Source: Turnera subulata (lineage: Eukaryota > Streptophyta > Magnoliopsida > Malpighiales > Passifloraceae). Taken from it: a stretch of 64,000 nt of DNA. Below, piece after piece: positions 23,345 through 35,524 of the stretch. Location of the stretch: the NCBI GenBank assembly GCA_028386065.3, contig JAKUCV010002262.1, positions 45,499-109,498 on the forward strand. The letters are read 5' to 3'. Position numbers and translations under genes: made by a program. Numbering within the stretch: position 1 is the first letter of the stretch; each line of letters begins with the position of its first letter. The notes beneath the pieces were generated by a model. The model was given only the letters and a program-made list of their open reading frames with translations. It was not told the DNA's origin and ran no database searches.

Positions 23345-26300
23345 CTAGCTCTGTTCAAACCTATCCCCCTCAAGAACGTTACAGATACTATGAGGTGAAG
23401 CGACAAAATTAGTTAGGATATGCTTGGACTTAAAAGCTAACCCGGCTAACTCAATTGCCACTTGGTTAGCTTCTACTTTGACAAACTGAAAGGAGATCAA
23501 GGAAAATACATCAATCTCAAGCAAAAGGGAATTAGCTAAATTATCCAGCTGGTCCTCCTGGTATAGCTCTTCATTCATCCAGGTAATGGCATCCTGCAAA
23601 TCACATTCAACCACCAGGCGTGATACCTTATGTTCTTTTGAGAACTGTAGTGCCTGCAGGAAGCTCAACCTCGCAGCCTTGAAGGATGAGCAGTGGCCCA
23701 GATTTGCATGAAAGCCTCCAATCCACTTTCCATGACAGTCCCTTAACACATCTCCTGTGGCTGTTGTTGCCCCATCAGTAGCAACCTGAGAGGTGACATT
23801 GAGTTTGAAGAACCCGAGGCTTGGTGGTCTCCAAACTTCAGGAATGTCTGGTTTATTTCCGCAGTTCTTTGGACGATGAGTAGAGTCCGTCCAAGCTTGT
23901 CTAAGTGCCCTCACGGTATTCTTGATGACCATGGGCGGTTGGGATATACTAGGTGCATTCTCGTCAAAAAGTTGTTGGTTTCGCCATTTCCACAAGAACC
24001 AGCATGTGAACGCAAAGGTCGTGCTCCATTCTGCATCCACCGTATTGGAATGATGATGTACCAAGTTTGATTTCAGCCAGGGAATTAGTCCTAGCTCAAA
24101 GAACCTACTTAGACATCCATTACCCCATATTGACATCCACACATCATGTGCAAGGACACAGTCTTTGACCACATGGAGCGGGGTCTCCGGGGAGTTCCTA
24201 CATCCAGCACATAAAGGATCATTTGTTAGATGCCTCACATACCTCATATGGTTTGTCAACAGCCTATCATGGGCCAAGAGCCATAAGAAGGAGCATATCC
24301 TCCTTGGCCCTTGCCATTTCCAAATGGTAGTCCATAGGCTCTGCAGACTCAAATCTCCTTGTTCCTCAAGCGCTGCATAGGCTGATTTAATAGAGAATTC
24401 CCCCGATGCGTCTGCAAGCCAAATCACTTGATCTGGGCCTCTATCGGCAGCTGGGGTCTCAGTTAGCAATAGTCTCGACACCGTTTCCTGGGGAACCAAG
24501 GGAGCAATGCACTCGAGATCCCATGAGCCATTCGGTAGTGTCATGCTGTGAACACTACGCTTCAATAGATCCTCTGGTACAGGGGCAGTTGCGTGTGTAA
24601 GTAAACAACCCTCTACATCCAACCATAAATCTGTCCAAAAGTTAATGGATTGCCCATCCATGACTTCCCATGCAATGAGCTTACGGAAGGAGGGCCAAAT
24701 TGCTCTCATTGCTCTCCAAAGATGAGAGCCTGGTTTACTTGGCCATGTCTGTAGTAGAACAAGGTTCTCCCGTATATATTTCTTTCTAAAAACTTTTACC
24801 CAAAAAGTGTCCGGTTCATGAAGGATCTTCCATGTGAGTTTCATGAGGCATGCATCATTGCAGCTCCTCATTTTTCTGATCCCCAACCCTCCAGCCTTTA
24901 TTGGCTCACAGATTTTATCCCAACTGATCAAGTGAACTTTCCTGTGTTGGTCAGTGGAGCCCCAAATAAAGCTTCGACATATCTTATCAAGCTTGTCACA
25001 AATTGAACGAGGGAGCCTCATTGTTTGCATGGTGTAGATTGGTAAGGCTGAGATGACCGATGTAGCCAGGGTGGTGCGCCCTGCTAGGGATAGGTGTTTA
25101 GCCTTCCATCCGGTTAGTCTTTTTTGGGCTCGGTCTAGACTGTAGGCATAGGTGGATTTGGTGATTGTGGAGTGTATTAGTGGCACCCCTAGATGTCGGC
25201 CGAGATCTCTAGTTGTGGTGAAACCGAGTTTGTTGCTGATGGCATCTTGCATCTCAATGGACGTACTCTTAGAGAAGCAGATTTTTGATTTTTCGTTGCT
25301 GATCTTTTGGCCTGAGAAGCTACAGAAAGTTCCAAGGCAATCAGAAATTGTTTGAACCTGTGAGAGGTCAGCAGCAGCAAATAACAATAAGTCATCAGCA
25401 AAAAATAAGTGCGATATTTTTGGCCCTCCTTTGGACACCGAGATTGGCTTCCACTCTTTTCTCTTGACTGCTTGATGGATTAAATGACCCAATCTCTCCA
25501 TACAGAGGACAAAGATGTATGGAGAGATTGGGTCCCCTTGTCTAATACCACGAGAAGGTTTGAATAATTCAGTGAGAGCACCATTCCAACAAACCTGAAG
25601 TGAAGATGTTGAGATACAAAGCATCACTAGAGTAATTAACTTCTGTGTGAAGCCTGCAGCCATGAGAGTTTCTTTTATAAACGACCATCTCAAGCGGTCG
25701 TACGCTTTTTCAAGGTCGATTTTGAGGGCCATGGTACCACCAGCACCTTTCTTTCTTCCCAAAGAGTAGATTGTTTCTTGGGCAATAATGATGTTGTCAG
25801 TTATCAAACGGCCCGGTACAAAACTACTTTGATTGAATGCAACCAGCCCATCCAAGAGAGGCTTGATTCTGTTGACGATCACCTTAGTAACCGCTTTGTA
25901 AATTACGTTACAGAGTCCAATTGGCCTAAATTGTGTGATCCTTTCTGGCGTTTCAGTTTTGGGGAGCAACATAATTAGTGTAGAGTTCAGTCTCTCGTCC
26001 CACTTTCCCTGTTCAAAGATACCATAGAGTAGATCAAATATTTGACCTTCCATAACCGGCCATTGTTGTTGGAAGAAAATAGCTGGCAGCCCGTCGGGGC
26101 CTGGGGCCTTCAGAGGGCCCATTTGGAAAATACTGGTCTTTACTTCTTCCCTTGATATTTCTCTATCCATCAGTCGCTTAGCCTCTTGTTCCAGTTGGGC
26201 AAAGTGGTTTGGTAGAGGAAAAAGGCAAGTAGTTGACCCTTCTTCACTGAATAGTTGACGAAAATAATTAGTGGCCAGTAATTGAAGTCTGCTTGGGTCG

Positions 26301-27425
26301 GTTTGCCAAGTGCCATTGTCATCCAGTAAGGCTTCCACCTTGTTTTGTTTCCGCCTAATGATAGTTGACATATGAAAAAATGCCGTGTTTCTATCTCCAT
26401 CCTGGACCCATTGTCGACGAGATTTTTGCAACCAGAGGAGCTCTTCTTGAAGGAGAACTCCATCCAGCTCCAGCCTCAATTCTTTCTCCAAGTTTGATAG
26501 GAAGACAGAGCTCCTATGTTCCAGGTAACGTTGAATTCCAGCTATCCTGGCCAGTAAACGCTTCTTTTTCAAGTGGATATTTCCAAAAATTTCTCTATTC
26601 CATACTTGCACTCGATCTGTGAACTGTTGAGCAGTATCATGGAAGTTTTTGGAGGTATCCCAGTTATCCGTAACAAATTGCCTAAACCCCGGGTGCGTCT
26701 GCCATGCTGCAAGGAATCGGAAAGGCCGTCTATCCGGAGGAGGAGGTGTGCTGCCCATTTTCAGTAGAACTGGACAGTGATCAGATCCAATCCGTGGAAG
26801 GTGGACAATGGATGCTTTAGGAAATTTTATCCTCCATTGATCATTGCAGATAAAGCGGTCTAATCTGGCCCGTCGGCTGCCACTACGCCATGTATACTTG
26901 CTTCCCATAAAACCTAAATCAAGTAAATTAGTTTTTAACATACAATCAACGAATAAGCCATTGGCCTGACCTGCTTGGCCAAATCTGTTTCTTCGTTCTT
27001 CTCCTGCAAGGACTGCATTGAAATCCCCCCCCTATGAGCCAAGGTTCATTTATAGTGGGAGCCAATGCCTCTAGGTTCATCCAAAGGAACTTCCTCCACT
27101 TCTCTTGGGGACATCCATACACTGCCGTGAATAGAAAATTGACATCCCCTTGAGTAACTCTCACATGGACAAACTGCAGGTGGTTGAAAAAGATAGAAAC
27201 TTCAACTCGCACTTCATCCCATAATAGCCAAATCCCTCCAGAAAAGCCTCTTGCTTCAATGCGATGGGAGGAAGAAAATCCAAGTCTTCTAATAACTTGC
27301 ACAGCTCGTCTGCCACTTATCCGAGGTTCCACAATGACCATAATCTCTGGTTTATTACTACGACAAAATTCCCTGCAATTCCTGGTAAACTTGCGCTTGC
27401 CAGCCCCCTGGCAATTCCAAACCAT
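23345..27425 (-). pseudogene. LINE ORF2: endonuclease / reverse transcriptase / RNase H, one frameshift
   Basis: From 27425 an EEP endonuclease starts (MVWNCQGAGKRKFTRNC, then GGIWLLWDEVRVEV, then AVYGCPQ). The frame breaks in a C/G run near 27025-27035 just before the expected GDFN motif. It continues from 26941 as a 1198-residue open frame: the end of the endonuclease (SDHCPVL), reverse transcriptase with FADDLLLFA, a zinc-binding zf-RVT region (CSFLWLLAHDRLLTNHM, CAGC...C) and an RNase H-like C-terminus. In the RNase H-like end, FKLNVTSQ replaces the usual KxNxDG-type start, so that domain's activity is uncertain. The product would carry out target-primed reverse transcription. Confidence 0.93.
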
Positions 27426-27480
27426 TATTGGTAGAATAAAAATAAATGTAGAGAAAAAGGACTACCCGGCAGAAGAAACT

Positions 27481-29252
27481 TTAGGTGCAAGAGGAAGTCG
27501 AAGCCTCCCCGCAAACTTGTGGGATAACCTCCATCTCATGCTCCTCAAAAGCATTAGGCCTAGCTTGTAAGGCTTGACTGCTAAGCAAGAAGTCATTTTG
27601 CTGTGATGATGTTGATTGTGAAGAGCAATGCACAGGGTTCATAACCAGGTCTACATGATAACTTGGATCAGGTGGTTTTGACGGGGTTAGAATTAGTGAG
27701 GGGGGAGGCGGGAGGCTAGTGGCATGTGAGGAGTGGGGGTAGATAATTTGATGGTGAGATTCTGTAAGGTTTATGGCAGAGTGAGGTTCTCTAGGGACGG
27801 AGGGAACAGAGGGGTTACTTCTTAACAGGATCTTGGGTTGGAAGACAGGGGTGTTTGGGGCTATAGTTGGTTGGGCTTCTGGATTTAGTGGTTTCTTGGC
27901 CAAGAGGGCTGTGCTGTTTGAGACATCCTTTAGTGGGTTTCTCTTGACATATGGTTTGGCTGGTGGAGTGTCCTGTTTTGCAGCTGGTGCTTTCCGGTTG
28001 GTGGACTGAGTAAGCTTTTGATGAACTTGGGGAGTTTCTGGAGTGGACCTTAGGTTTAGAGTTATGGCCTAAGGTTAGGGAAGAGAACCCTAATGCCGGT
28101 GGGGAGCCGTGGGAGGGGGTGGGCTCAATTTCCAATGCTTGGTAGCGGCTACCAGTTGGACCAACGGCGGCTGTAGTTGGAGTAAGAGGCTTCGGGTCTG
28201 CCGGTTTTTTTGGTGGTCTCCGTGGCCTTGTTGGGACAACCATCCATTCTCCCACAATAGACGGTTTATTCGGGGGTTGCTTGAGGGGGACTTGGCTACC
28301 CATAGATGTAGGGATCGCCGAGAAACTAGTGTACTGCCCTTCTATCTCTTTGCCTTTCTATCCACCGATGGCATCTTTCATGAACTGGCAAGAGAAGGAG
28401 GAGTGTCCATAACGCCCACAAGAGAAGCAGATCTGGGGTAGGCCTTCGTATATCACCTTAAAGCACTCCCCATCAAGCCATACCTTACCCTTCAATGGAC
28501 GTGAGAGATCGACAACCACTGCTACCTTTGCGAATTTGGCTCTGGTTTGACTCTCTGTCTTGATATCAATCTTTATGGTTGAGCCTAGTCTGTTACCCAT
28601 AGTGCGGAGGATTTGGGTGTGGTATTTGTTTACCGGGAACCCTTGAAATCGTACCCAGACCACTGCTCGGTTAATACTGCTTGTCTTTGCTCTAAAATCT
28701 GGGTGCCATGGCTGAACAGAGAGGGCGTGTTGAAAGATAGCCCAAGGACCTCCTGTTAAGGCATGATAATAGTCAGATGAATCCCAAAATCGGACGATGT
28801 AGAAGTTGTTCTCAAGGTCAATTATTTTAAATGGCCCAGTTGGGTTCCACATCGTTCACTTGTAGAGCTCTATACCCAATTTCTCTTCCAAGGAGCTTCA
28901 CAATAACTGCTTTTTCCCATGGTTTCTCCAATCTTTGTTTGAAGGTTGCAGAGAGGACAATGTTTTCGCCATTCTCCCCTTCTTCGATCAGGATGTCACC
29001 GTCTTCCACCTCCACTTCTTCCTCCAAAGCCCACGGGTCCTCTTCCTCACCAACTGGTTGACCCGTAGCTAGCATCTCCTTGTAGCTGACTGGATGGTCG
29101 GCCATGGCAATGTCCACTTGTTGAGGTAGAGGTGCTTTGTTTTCCTTGATCCTAACTTTCTTGGTGCTTCGGTCAACGTCGGGTGGGGGATTATCTGGAT
29201 CTGAAACAACTGGGGTCACTGTAGTGCTTGGTGGATCAGTTGGGATGGTCAT
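27481..29252 (-). pseudogene. LINE ORF1: DUF4283 / CCHC zinc-knuckle RNA-binding protein, frameshifted
   Basis: ATG at 29252 opens an acidic N-terminal region. A DUF4283-type fold follows (KAVIVKLLGREIGYRAL, then FYIVRF), then WVRFQGFP and one zinc knuckle CFSCGRYGHSSFSC near 28385-28430, and a Pro-rich tail. The frame shifts near 28850, again just after the knuckle near 28355, and near 27880. In intact L1 elements this protein coats the element RNA. Confidence 0.85.
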
Positions 29253-29510
29253 AAGGACAAGAGTAGTCTAGAGAGAAACGGAGAGATTTTTTTTTTTAGC
29301 GCAACTGATGCAGTGATTGCGTTTCGAATTCTTATGGCTAATTCTTTAAGGATGCATGCCCTCGAGCTCGTAACCATCTTTTTGATGATTCAATTAATTT
29401 ATTTTCATGTGTGGATGCCGATTATTTGATCACCTTCTGTCCTGCTAATCCCTTTGGGTAAGTAATTACTTTCTCATATGTATTGATGGTTGACTTCACT
29501 ATTTGTCTCT

Positions 29511-29708
29511 TGTTATAAAACACGTGAGGTGAATGTCATTTGTATCCGACCTAACACCTAACACAGCACTCACCCCTCCTCCTCTTGTAATCTCTATAAA
29601 TAGCAATTCTCTGCTTAATGTATTTGCAGACCAAAATGAAGCAATAAAATGACGAGCTTATTCGTTACTTCTTCTTCTTCATTCTCCTTTATTAATAGTT
29701 TTACAACA
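29511..29708 (+). repeat. Left LTR of the copia-type element
   Basis: 198 bp, TG...CA ends, with TATAAATA at 29595-29602 and AATAAA near 29645 as likely promoter and polyadenylation signals. The CACGTGAGG near its start is a G-box-like motif. Confidence 0.95.
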
Positions 29709-29739
29709 CGTTATCAGCACGAGCTCTAACCCAGAGCAT

Positions 29740-30240
29740 GAAAAAAAAAGAACAAAACCAGTATCAAACCTCTACTGTTACTTTTTACCTTGATGAGCTC
29801 CGGGCCGCTGCTTGTCTCACCGCCGGCACCGGGCTCTTCCCCTCTCCGTTGCTGACTCAACAGCACTGTCCCCACCCATTGCCGCCGCCGGACGCGCCTC
29901 CCAGACGCAACGACCCAACGGCGGAACCCAACAACCCGACAGTCGCCGCTCCTGCACGCGACAGTCGCCGCTCCTGCCAATGCCGCGCCGCCTTCTTCTT
30001 CCCCTTGCCACTGTCGGCCGCTCACGCCCCGCGTCGTACCGCCGCCGTTGCTCCCATCGTCGGGCCGTGGCTAGAACCCGAGAGGGTCTCGGGTCGAAGC
30101 ACAACACCTCGCCGCCTTGTCGGTTTCCTCAGTCATCCATTGTCGCCTGCACAGCCGCGTCGTTCCTGCTCGTCGCCGCCTGCACCTCAAGTGGCGAGCT
30201 CGAGGTTGAAGACGACCCCGACCCGGAAGCGTGAACGGGT
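29740..30240. other. GC-rich leader of the copia-type element
   Basis: A CpG-rich block with repeated CAGTCGCCGCTCCTGC motifs. Long open frames exist in several frames at once, which reflects base composition. No gag-like or zinc-knuckle motif is seen, so I do not call a gene. Confidence 0.6.
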
Positions 30241-30539
30241 CGCGTGTTTGGGTCGGGTTTTTTTTTGAACTACTGTCTGAGCTAGGCCGGGCTGGGCTGG
30301 GCACTTGGGCTGGCCGGCATGGGCCTGAGTTGGTACTGTGCAGTGGGCTTGGGCCGACACTGTTCATGGCCCAGCCTGGATTTTTTAAAAAAAAAATCTA
30401 AAAAAAAACACAAACAGAAAAAAGGGGGGAAAACAATAGAAAAGAAAAAAAAGGGAAAAGAAAAGGAGAGAAAGAAAAAGAAAAAGAGAAAAAGATAAAA
30501 AAATTGAAAAAAAATGAGAAAGAGAAAAAAAAAAGAATT

Positions 30540-30870
30540 TATATTGCCGAAATTTAGTATCTCGGAATTTTCCCGGCAAGCCCGGAAGGCTGTTATACTT
30601 ATTTTGTGTTTGGCCGGAATCCGGCGATGAATAGTAAGCCCGGAAGGCCTTTGAAACCTCGGATTTTTCCCGGAAGGCCCGAAATTTAGTTTCTCGGATT
30701 TTTCCCGGCAAAGCCCGGAAGACCGTTATATAAGCCCGGAAGGCCTTTGAAACCTCGAATTTTTCCCGACAAAGCCCGGAAGACCGTTATATAAGCCCGG
30801 AAGGCCTTTGAAACCTCGGATTTTTTCCGGCAAAGCCCGGAAGACCTTTATATAAGCCCGGAAGGCCGTT
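30540..30870 (+). repeat. Tandem repeat of about 60 bp rich in AAGCCCGGAAGGCC
   Basis: The unit alternates AAGCCCGGAAGGCCTTTGAA with ACCTCGGATTTTTCCCGGCA and AAGCCCGGAAGACCGTTATA. Near-complete units start about 30638, 30733 and 30793, with degenerate ones before. A purine-rich AAAGAAAAAG tract precedes it (30400-30535). Confidence 0.85.
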
Positions 30871-32079
30871 ATATTTATTATATTTATTGGCTGGCTAAGC
30901 CGCCTTTATCGTATAAGCGTATTATATATGTTATTGCTGAAAGATTTATCGAGTAAGCATATTTTCTGTTTTTTTATTAAAATTCCGATTGGGCTACTAA
31001 AAGGGCTCATTATTCATTTAATGGCCGGCTAAGCTGCCTATTTCTTTATGTTTTAATTGGGCTCGTGTAAGGCCCATCGCATTTAATTTTCAGCAATTTC
31101 ATTTTAATTGGGCTATAATAGGGCCCATTGCCTTTCATTTTCTCGTCTTTAATTTTACTTATGGGCTCGTACTAGGCCCATTATTTTAATTTCCTGCCAT
31201 TTACTTTCCTTGGGGTAATTAATATAAGGCCCCTTGCTTATTTATTTTAATTAAGCATTTATATATTCAATTATGTTATTTGAATTTGAGGCTCTTAAAA
31301 TTTCCGGAAGAAATTTAAAATGGGCATTAAATGCGAAAATGCATTTAAATGAGAATAGTCTGCAAGACTAAATGTAAGAGTCCCGAAGACTCGGGAAACG
31401 AAAAAATACAACGAAGACTGGAAGTCTTACCGTTCAAAAGATCCTGAAGATCCTTCAAAGAAAAATCGAAAATAAACATTATTACCACCAGAAGATGGCA
31501 ATTATATGACCACCAGAAGGTGGATATTATACTTGCTTAACAATTCATTTTATATTCAATTTATTTTTATGTTCAGTTTAAATTATTACGCATTGCAATT
31601 TATTTTTATTTACTTTTCAGTACTTTATAATTGTTTCTTAGAATAATGCCTGAAGCATCAGTCTCGAAGACAATGCAAAATTGACATCCACAGGGGGAGA
31701 ATTATATGTTTGTGGATGTCAATATAACATATTATGACATTTCGAAATGAAAAAAATGATTAACACGCTCCAGAAGAGCATAAATTCGAATATGTTCCTG
31801 AAGAACGCATGTTTTAATATGATCTAGAAGATCGTATATTTACGCGAGTACAGACACCCCCAGTAATAAAATGAATTATTATGGATCCCAAATGAATTGA
31901 CTCAGATTTATTCCCTGAAGCGAATAAGACAATATAATTATTTGTGCCTGTGGGCGTAAATGAGATAATAAATGGAAAAGGCTCAAAGTAAACATGCATA
32001 TTATTATTGCAAAAACAGATCCATAACTGGAGAACATTCAAAGAAGAATGGTTCTCATACATATATTTAAACAAGTAAT

Positions 32080-32763
32080 CTATCGGTTGGGTTCAACATT
32101 AACCCTGAAACTCTGAGCCTCACCATTAATGTTGACCCTAACACTGTCGTTCCAGGAGAACCACATACCACCCTTGTTGTTTTCTCCAGGTATCTCAAAC
32201 CGATTCGTTGGAGGAAAACGAAGTGGAATCACACCATGATTCTCTCCTGCTTGCCACAAAGTCTCAGTAATCAGTACCATGTTAGGCTTGTACTGATTCT
32301 TCAGATCCCTTAAGGTACGCACAAAGTCTTGAGACTTTCTTGCTATACCCCTGCAATTCCACAATAAAAGTCGTACCTTAGGCCATGTAGGTGGTAACCC
32401 AGTCACCCTTGGGATGCTCCGAGCCATCATAGAAACATGATAATAACTGCTTTGATTTAAAATTTGACATGAAGGCTCTAGCTGAAATTCCTGCATCCTA
32501 GCAGATATAAAAAATATTATAGAGTTAGCTGAGCCATAAAAATTTGTCCTGAGATTGCCTTGGTCCTCCAGGAAGAAAGTTTCTTCCATTGGAGTCACAA
32601 AGAACCTAGACGAGTATAGCTCATCTATAAAAACCAAACGTGGGATTCTTGCTAGCTCATTAGGCAGTTCCTCTTGTTGTTCATTTACCATGCTATAGGC
32701 CAATCTATTTCTTCTACCTAGTGAGGCACCCTCAACAAAGAAAACAGTAGCTGGGGAAGGCAT
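32080..32763 (-). CDS. ORF-X1: antisense 227-residue protein with a half EEP domain, unknown function
   Basis: The frame is read opposite to its copia-type host. An in-frame ATG exists at 32859, but it overlaps a TATAAAA box (32859-32865). The ATG at 32763 (MPSP...) is preferred because it matches the start of ORF-X2 and follows an A-rich leader. The protein is exactly as long as ORF-X2 and about 163 of 227 residues are identical without gaps. Residues 1-125 (FFVEGASLGRRNRLAY, ELYSSRFFVTPMEETFFLED, FYGSANS) match no family I recognise. Residues about 130-220 resemble the first part of a LINE endonuclease: LLLWNCRG with the catalytic-type Asn, LITET with Glu, and GGMWFSWNDSVRVN. The later catalytic Asp and His segments are absent, so nuclease activity is unlikely. 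It is the only intact frame in an otherwise decayed element. Confidence 0.8.
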   Translation of the reverse strand: MPSPATVFFVEGASLGRRNRLAYSMVNEQQEELPNELARIPRLVFIDELYSSRFFVTPMEETFFLEDQGNLRTNFYGSANSIIFFISARMQEFQLEPSCQILNQSSYYHVSMMARSIPRVTGLPPTWPKVRLLLWNCRGIARKSQDFVRTLRDLKNQYKPNMVLITETLWQAGENHGVIPLRFPPTNRFEIPGENNKGGMWFSWNDSVRVNINGEAQSFRVNVEPNR

Positions 32764-32858
32764 TTTTGTCTTGGTTGAGTTTTTCTGTTTCTTTGCTTTG
32801 ATGAATTTTTCTATATCTATGAGTTTTCCTGTATCTTCCCATGTAATTCCTTCCCCCA

Positions 32859-32865
32859 TTTTATA
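32859..32865 (-). promoter_or_regulatory. TATA box of ORF-X1
   Basis: The minus strand reads GGCTATAAAATGGGGG. The box begins 102 bp before the ORF-X1 ATG. ORF-X2 has TATAAAAG 114 bp before its ATG. The predicted leader (about 32834-32764) is A/C-rich and nearly free of G runs. Confidence 0.55.
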
Positions 32866-33829
32866 GCCTGAGCATAGATAGCCAGGTGTCCCCGAAAAGA
32901 TCCAGAAGATTTTTCAGTGGATTATATTATTATTCAGAAAATTCCAAAGCTTTACAATCCTCGAGGATTTGCTTTTGGAAATGTCTGCCACTACATTAAT
33001 TATTGCTTAATAATTCTGATCCTTTCGACATGAGTGTCAAATATAAGCTTAAAATTGGTACACAACAGCCTGAAGCTGGTACCCATCAAAAGCTAGTAAA
33101 AAATAGCAGCCTGAAGCTGACACATATATACCAGCCTGAAGCTGGTACCAACTTAAAGTTGGTTTATTGGATTTATTTGGCATGACCGGTTGGGCCATCC
33201 CGGGTCAATAATGATGCACAAAATTTATTTGGTCATTCATTGAAAAACCAGAAGTTTTACAATCAATGAATTTCCATGTGTTTTGTTTGCTGCGAAATTA
33301 ATAATACGGCCATCCTATGATGAGATTGGCCTAGACCAGCAAATTTGGGAATAATTCTGGGATATGAACGCGGACTGATAGATCCGCTGTGTTGACCATC
33401 TAGGTAATTTTTACGATGCATCGACTAGATGGTCTATTGTGTGACACAAGTTGGCATTGTGCGCACTCGTTTTAATGATTAAGCCACTTGCAGGTACATA
33501 TCCCTACTTATGTTACTAGATTATATGTCTAGATTATGCTGGTATATTTCTTCAATGGATAATGTATATCATTGGAAATAAACCCAAACAGATCTGGGCC
33601 ATATTGACAATTGATTGCAGGACCATTGATGGAATATCATTGTTTGATAATTGGTATTTTATATGCAGCAACACTTGAGTGCATCAAGCCAACATTATAT
33701 GATCTCCCCATTTAATTGATTAATGGTCACATACTTAGTATCTCTCATCTTTGGACCATCGGTTATATAGTATAAAAATGCTCCACCACAGCATTGTTTT
33801 GTTAGTCCTTAAAGAATATTGAGAATATA

Positions 33830-35330
33830 TGTTGTGTATGTTGGGTATGTTAATTTGATGTTAGAGTTTACCCAACATAAGGGGGAGGAAAGAAGCAGCT
33901 GGATCAACAGATTAATCAAGAGATTATTGAAATGATTTATCAATATCTAGTTTTTGATCCTCGAATAAATTAGTATGAACCTGAAGTTCAAAAGATGATT
34001 CAGTTGCTGAAAAATTGATATGCAATTGCTAGACATATTTAAATTAAATGTGACCATATACCAGCTGCAAATGCTCCTGTTTCAATTAATGTTCCTGAAG
34101 AACAATATAAGTATGCAAATGAATCTATAGATTATTCTCGGTTCCAAAAAGAAAAGAAATTCTCAAAAGAGAAAAAGGAGCAAATGTGATAAGATGGCCC
34201 CAGTAAGAAAATATGGCCTCCAGTAGAGGTTTGAATTAAAAAGTTCCCCAGAAGAGGTTGATTCTCTGACACAAATTGATAAAGTTCCAGAAGTAACTCA
34301 GGTACCTGAAATAAGTGAATGTTATGAGATCTCAATTATAGTGTCAGAGATAAGATGGAACCGACATGAAATAACCGTCGACGGAATACAATTTTTATTT
34401 ACTTTACATAGCGCTAAAATGAGGATCATGAACCTACTAATGAATGTAGGTGTTGTATGATTGGGCAAAATAAAGAAATACGTTTAAGGCTGTGTTGGAC
34501 TCGCTCGAAGCGAGAAATATCCGGACCTGTAGTCCGTACACCAGAAGGTGTAAAATTCAATTGGTCATAAAATGGGAATTTGTGCGGAAAAATAATAAGT
34601 AATGAGATATAAAGCACGGTTTATGGCACAAAGTTTTACCCAAACGACCAGGTATTAATTATGAGGAGATATACTCCCCTGTGGTGGGTGCAATTACTTT
34701 TGTCTGGCAGTATATGAAAAGTATTAAAAATGCATCTAATGAATGCCATTACAGCCTATTATTATGGATCCATAAGTCATGATATATACATTAAGCTCCC
34801 TGAAGGATCCAAGTTGCCTGAAGCAACTAATTCCCGGGAAATTACAAAATAGAATTGAATTGATCTTTACATAATTAAATCATTTTGAGTATAGATAAAC
34901 TTATTTATGATTGGAACTCCCGAAGAAGCTTCCAAATACCGTGCTATTAGATTGGTCCTGGAGTACCCTGTTGAAGTGCAATATGTATTGCTAAGAAAAT
35001 AAAGCCTGAAGCTTTTGACTTAAGCCTATTGGCAAGATATGAGTTTGCTCTTATCTTCGGGGAATAAAAGACGTGGTGTCATGTTAATCCTATAAGCCCG
35101 AAGAAAGAAGAGTTGGTCCTTGCAGATGCCGATCCCCCACTTGATCCACATAAGGCACAGCCGGACATCTGCCACTACTTTACACATGAAATTGTTGCAT
35201 CATTGGGACTACAAAAGGCAAGATAGATGCTCTAACAAACAAATTACGAAGATAAAACAACCAACATTGTCTAGTTGGAGTAATGATGTATCAAAAGTGA
35301 TCAGACAAGGCCTACATCACCAGAAGTTGA
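33830..35330 (+). pseudogene. Degenerate copia pol remnants
   Basis: Short plus-strand islands recall Ty1/copia reverse transcriptase: LDSLEARNI...GPVVRTPEGV near 34500-34550, and an FTQ-PGI-NYEEIYSPVV-like stretch near 34630-34690, with many stops and frameshifts between them. The linker before it contains Pro-Glu coding (VPEATQVPE-like, 34290). None can yield a working polymerase. Confidence 0.75.
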
Positions 35331-35524
35331 CAAGAAAATTATTGGCATGCAACGACAACAAGAAATCAAGAGAGGCCAAAATGAGGGGGATTAGAATACG
35401 CACTGCACTCTTTTTTCCTTCACCAAGTTTTTATCCCACATAGTTTTTCTTGGTAAGGTTTTTAATGAGGCAGTTATTTCAAAAAGCGTATTCTACCCAA
35501 TACACAATAACATCCAAGAGGGAG

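Larger units (their letters stand above)
23266..29309 (-). mobile_element. Near full-length L1-type LINE in TLP-C exon 2
   Basis: The element is about 6.04 kb, inserted in minus orientation. The 3' poly(A) is seen as a T run from 23266. A perfect 15-bp target duplication GCAGTGATTGCGTTT is at 23251-23265 and 29310-29324. It encodes ORF1 (nucleic-acid binding) and ORF2 (endonuclease, reverse transcriptase, RNase H). Both carry frameshifts, so the copy is inactive, though it looks young. Confidence 0.96.

Noticed and set aside
29738..30268. 176-codon Pro/Arg-rich frame and overlapping frames
   Set aside because: Several frames on both strands are open at once in a CpG-rich leader; compositional, no domain.
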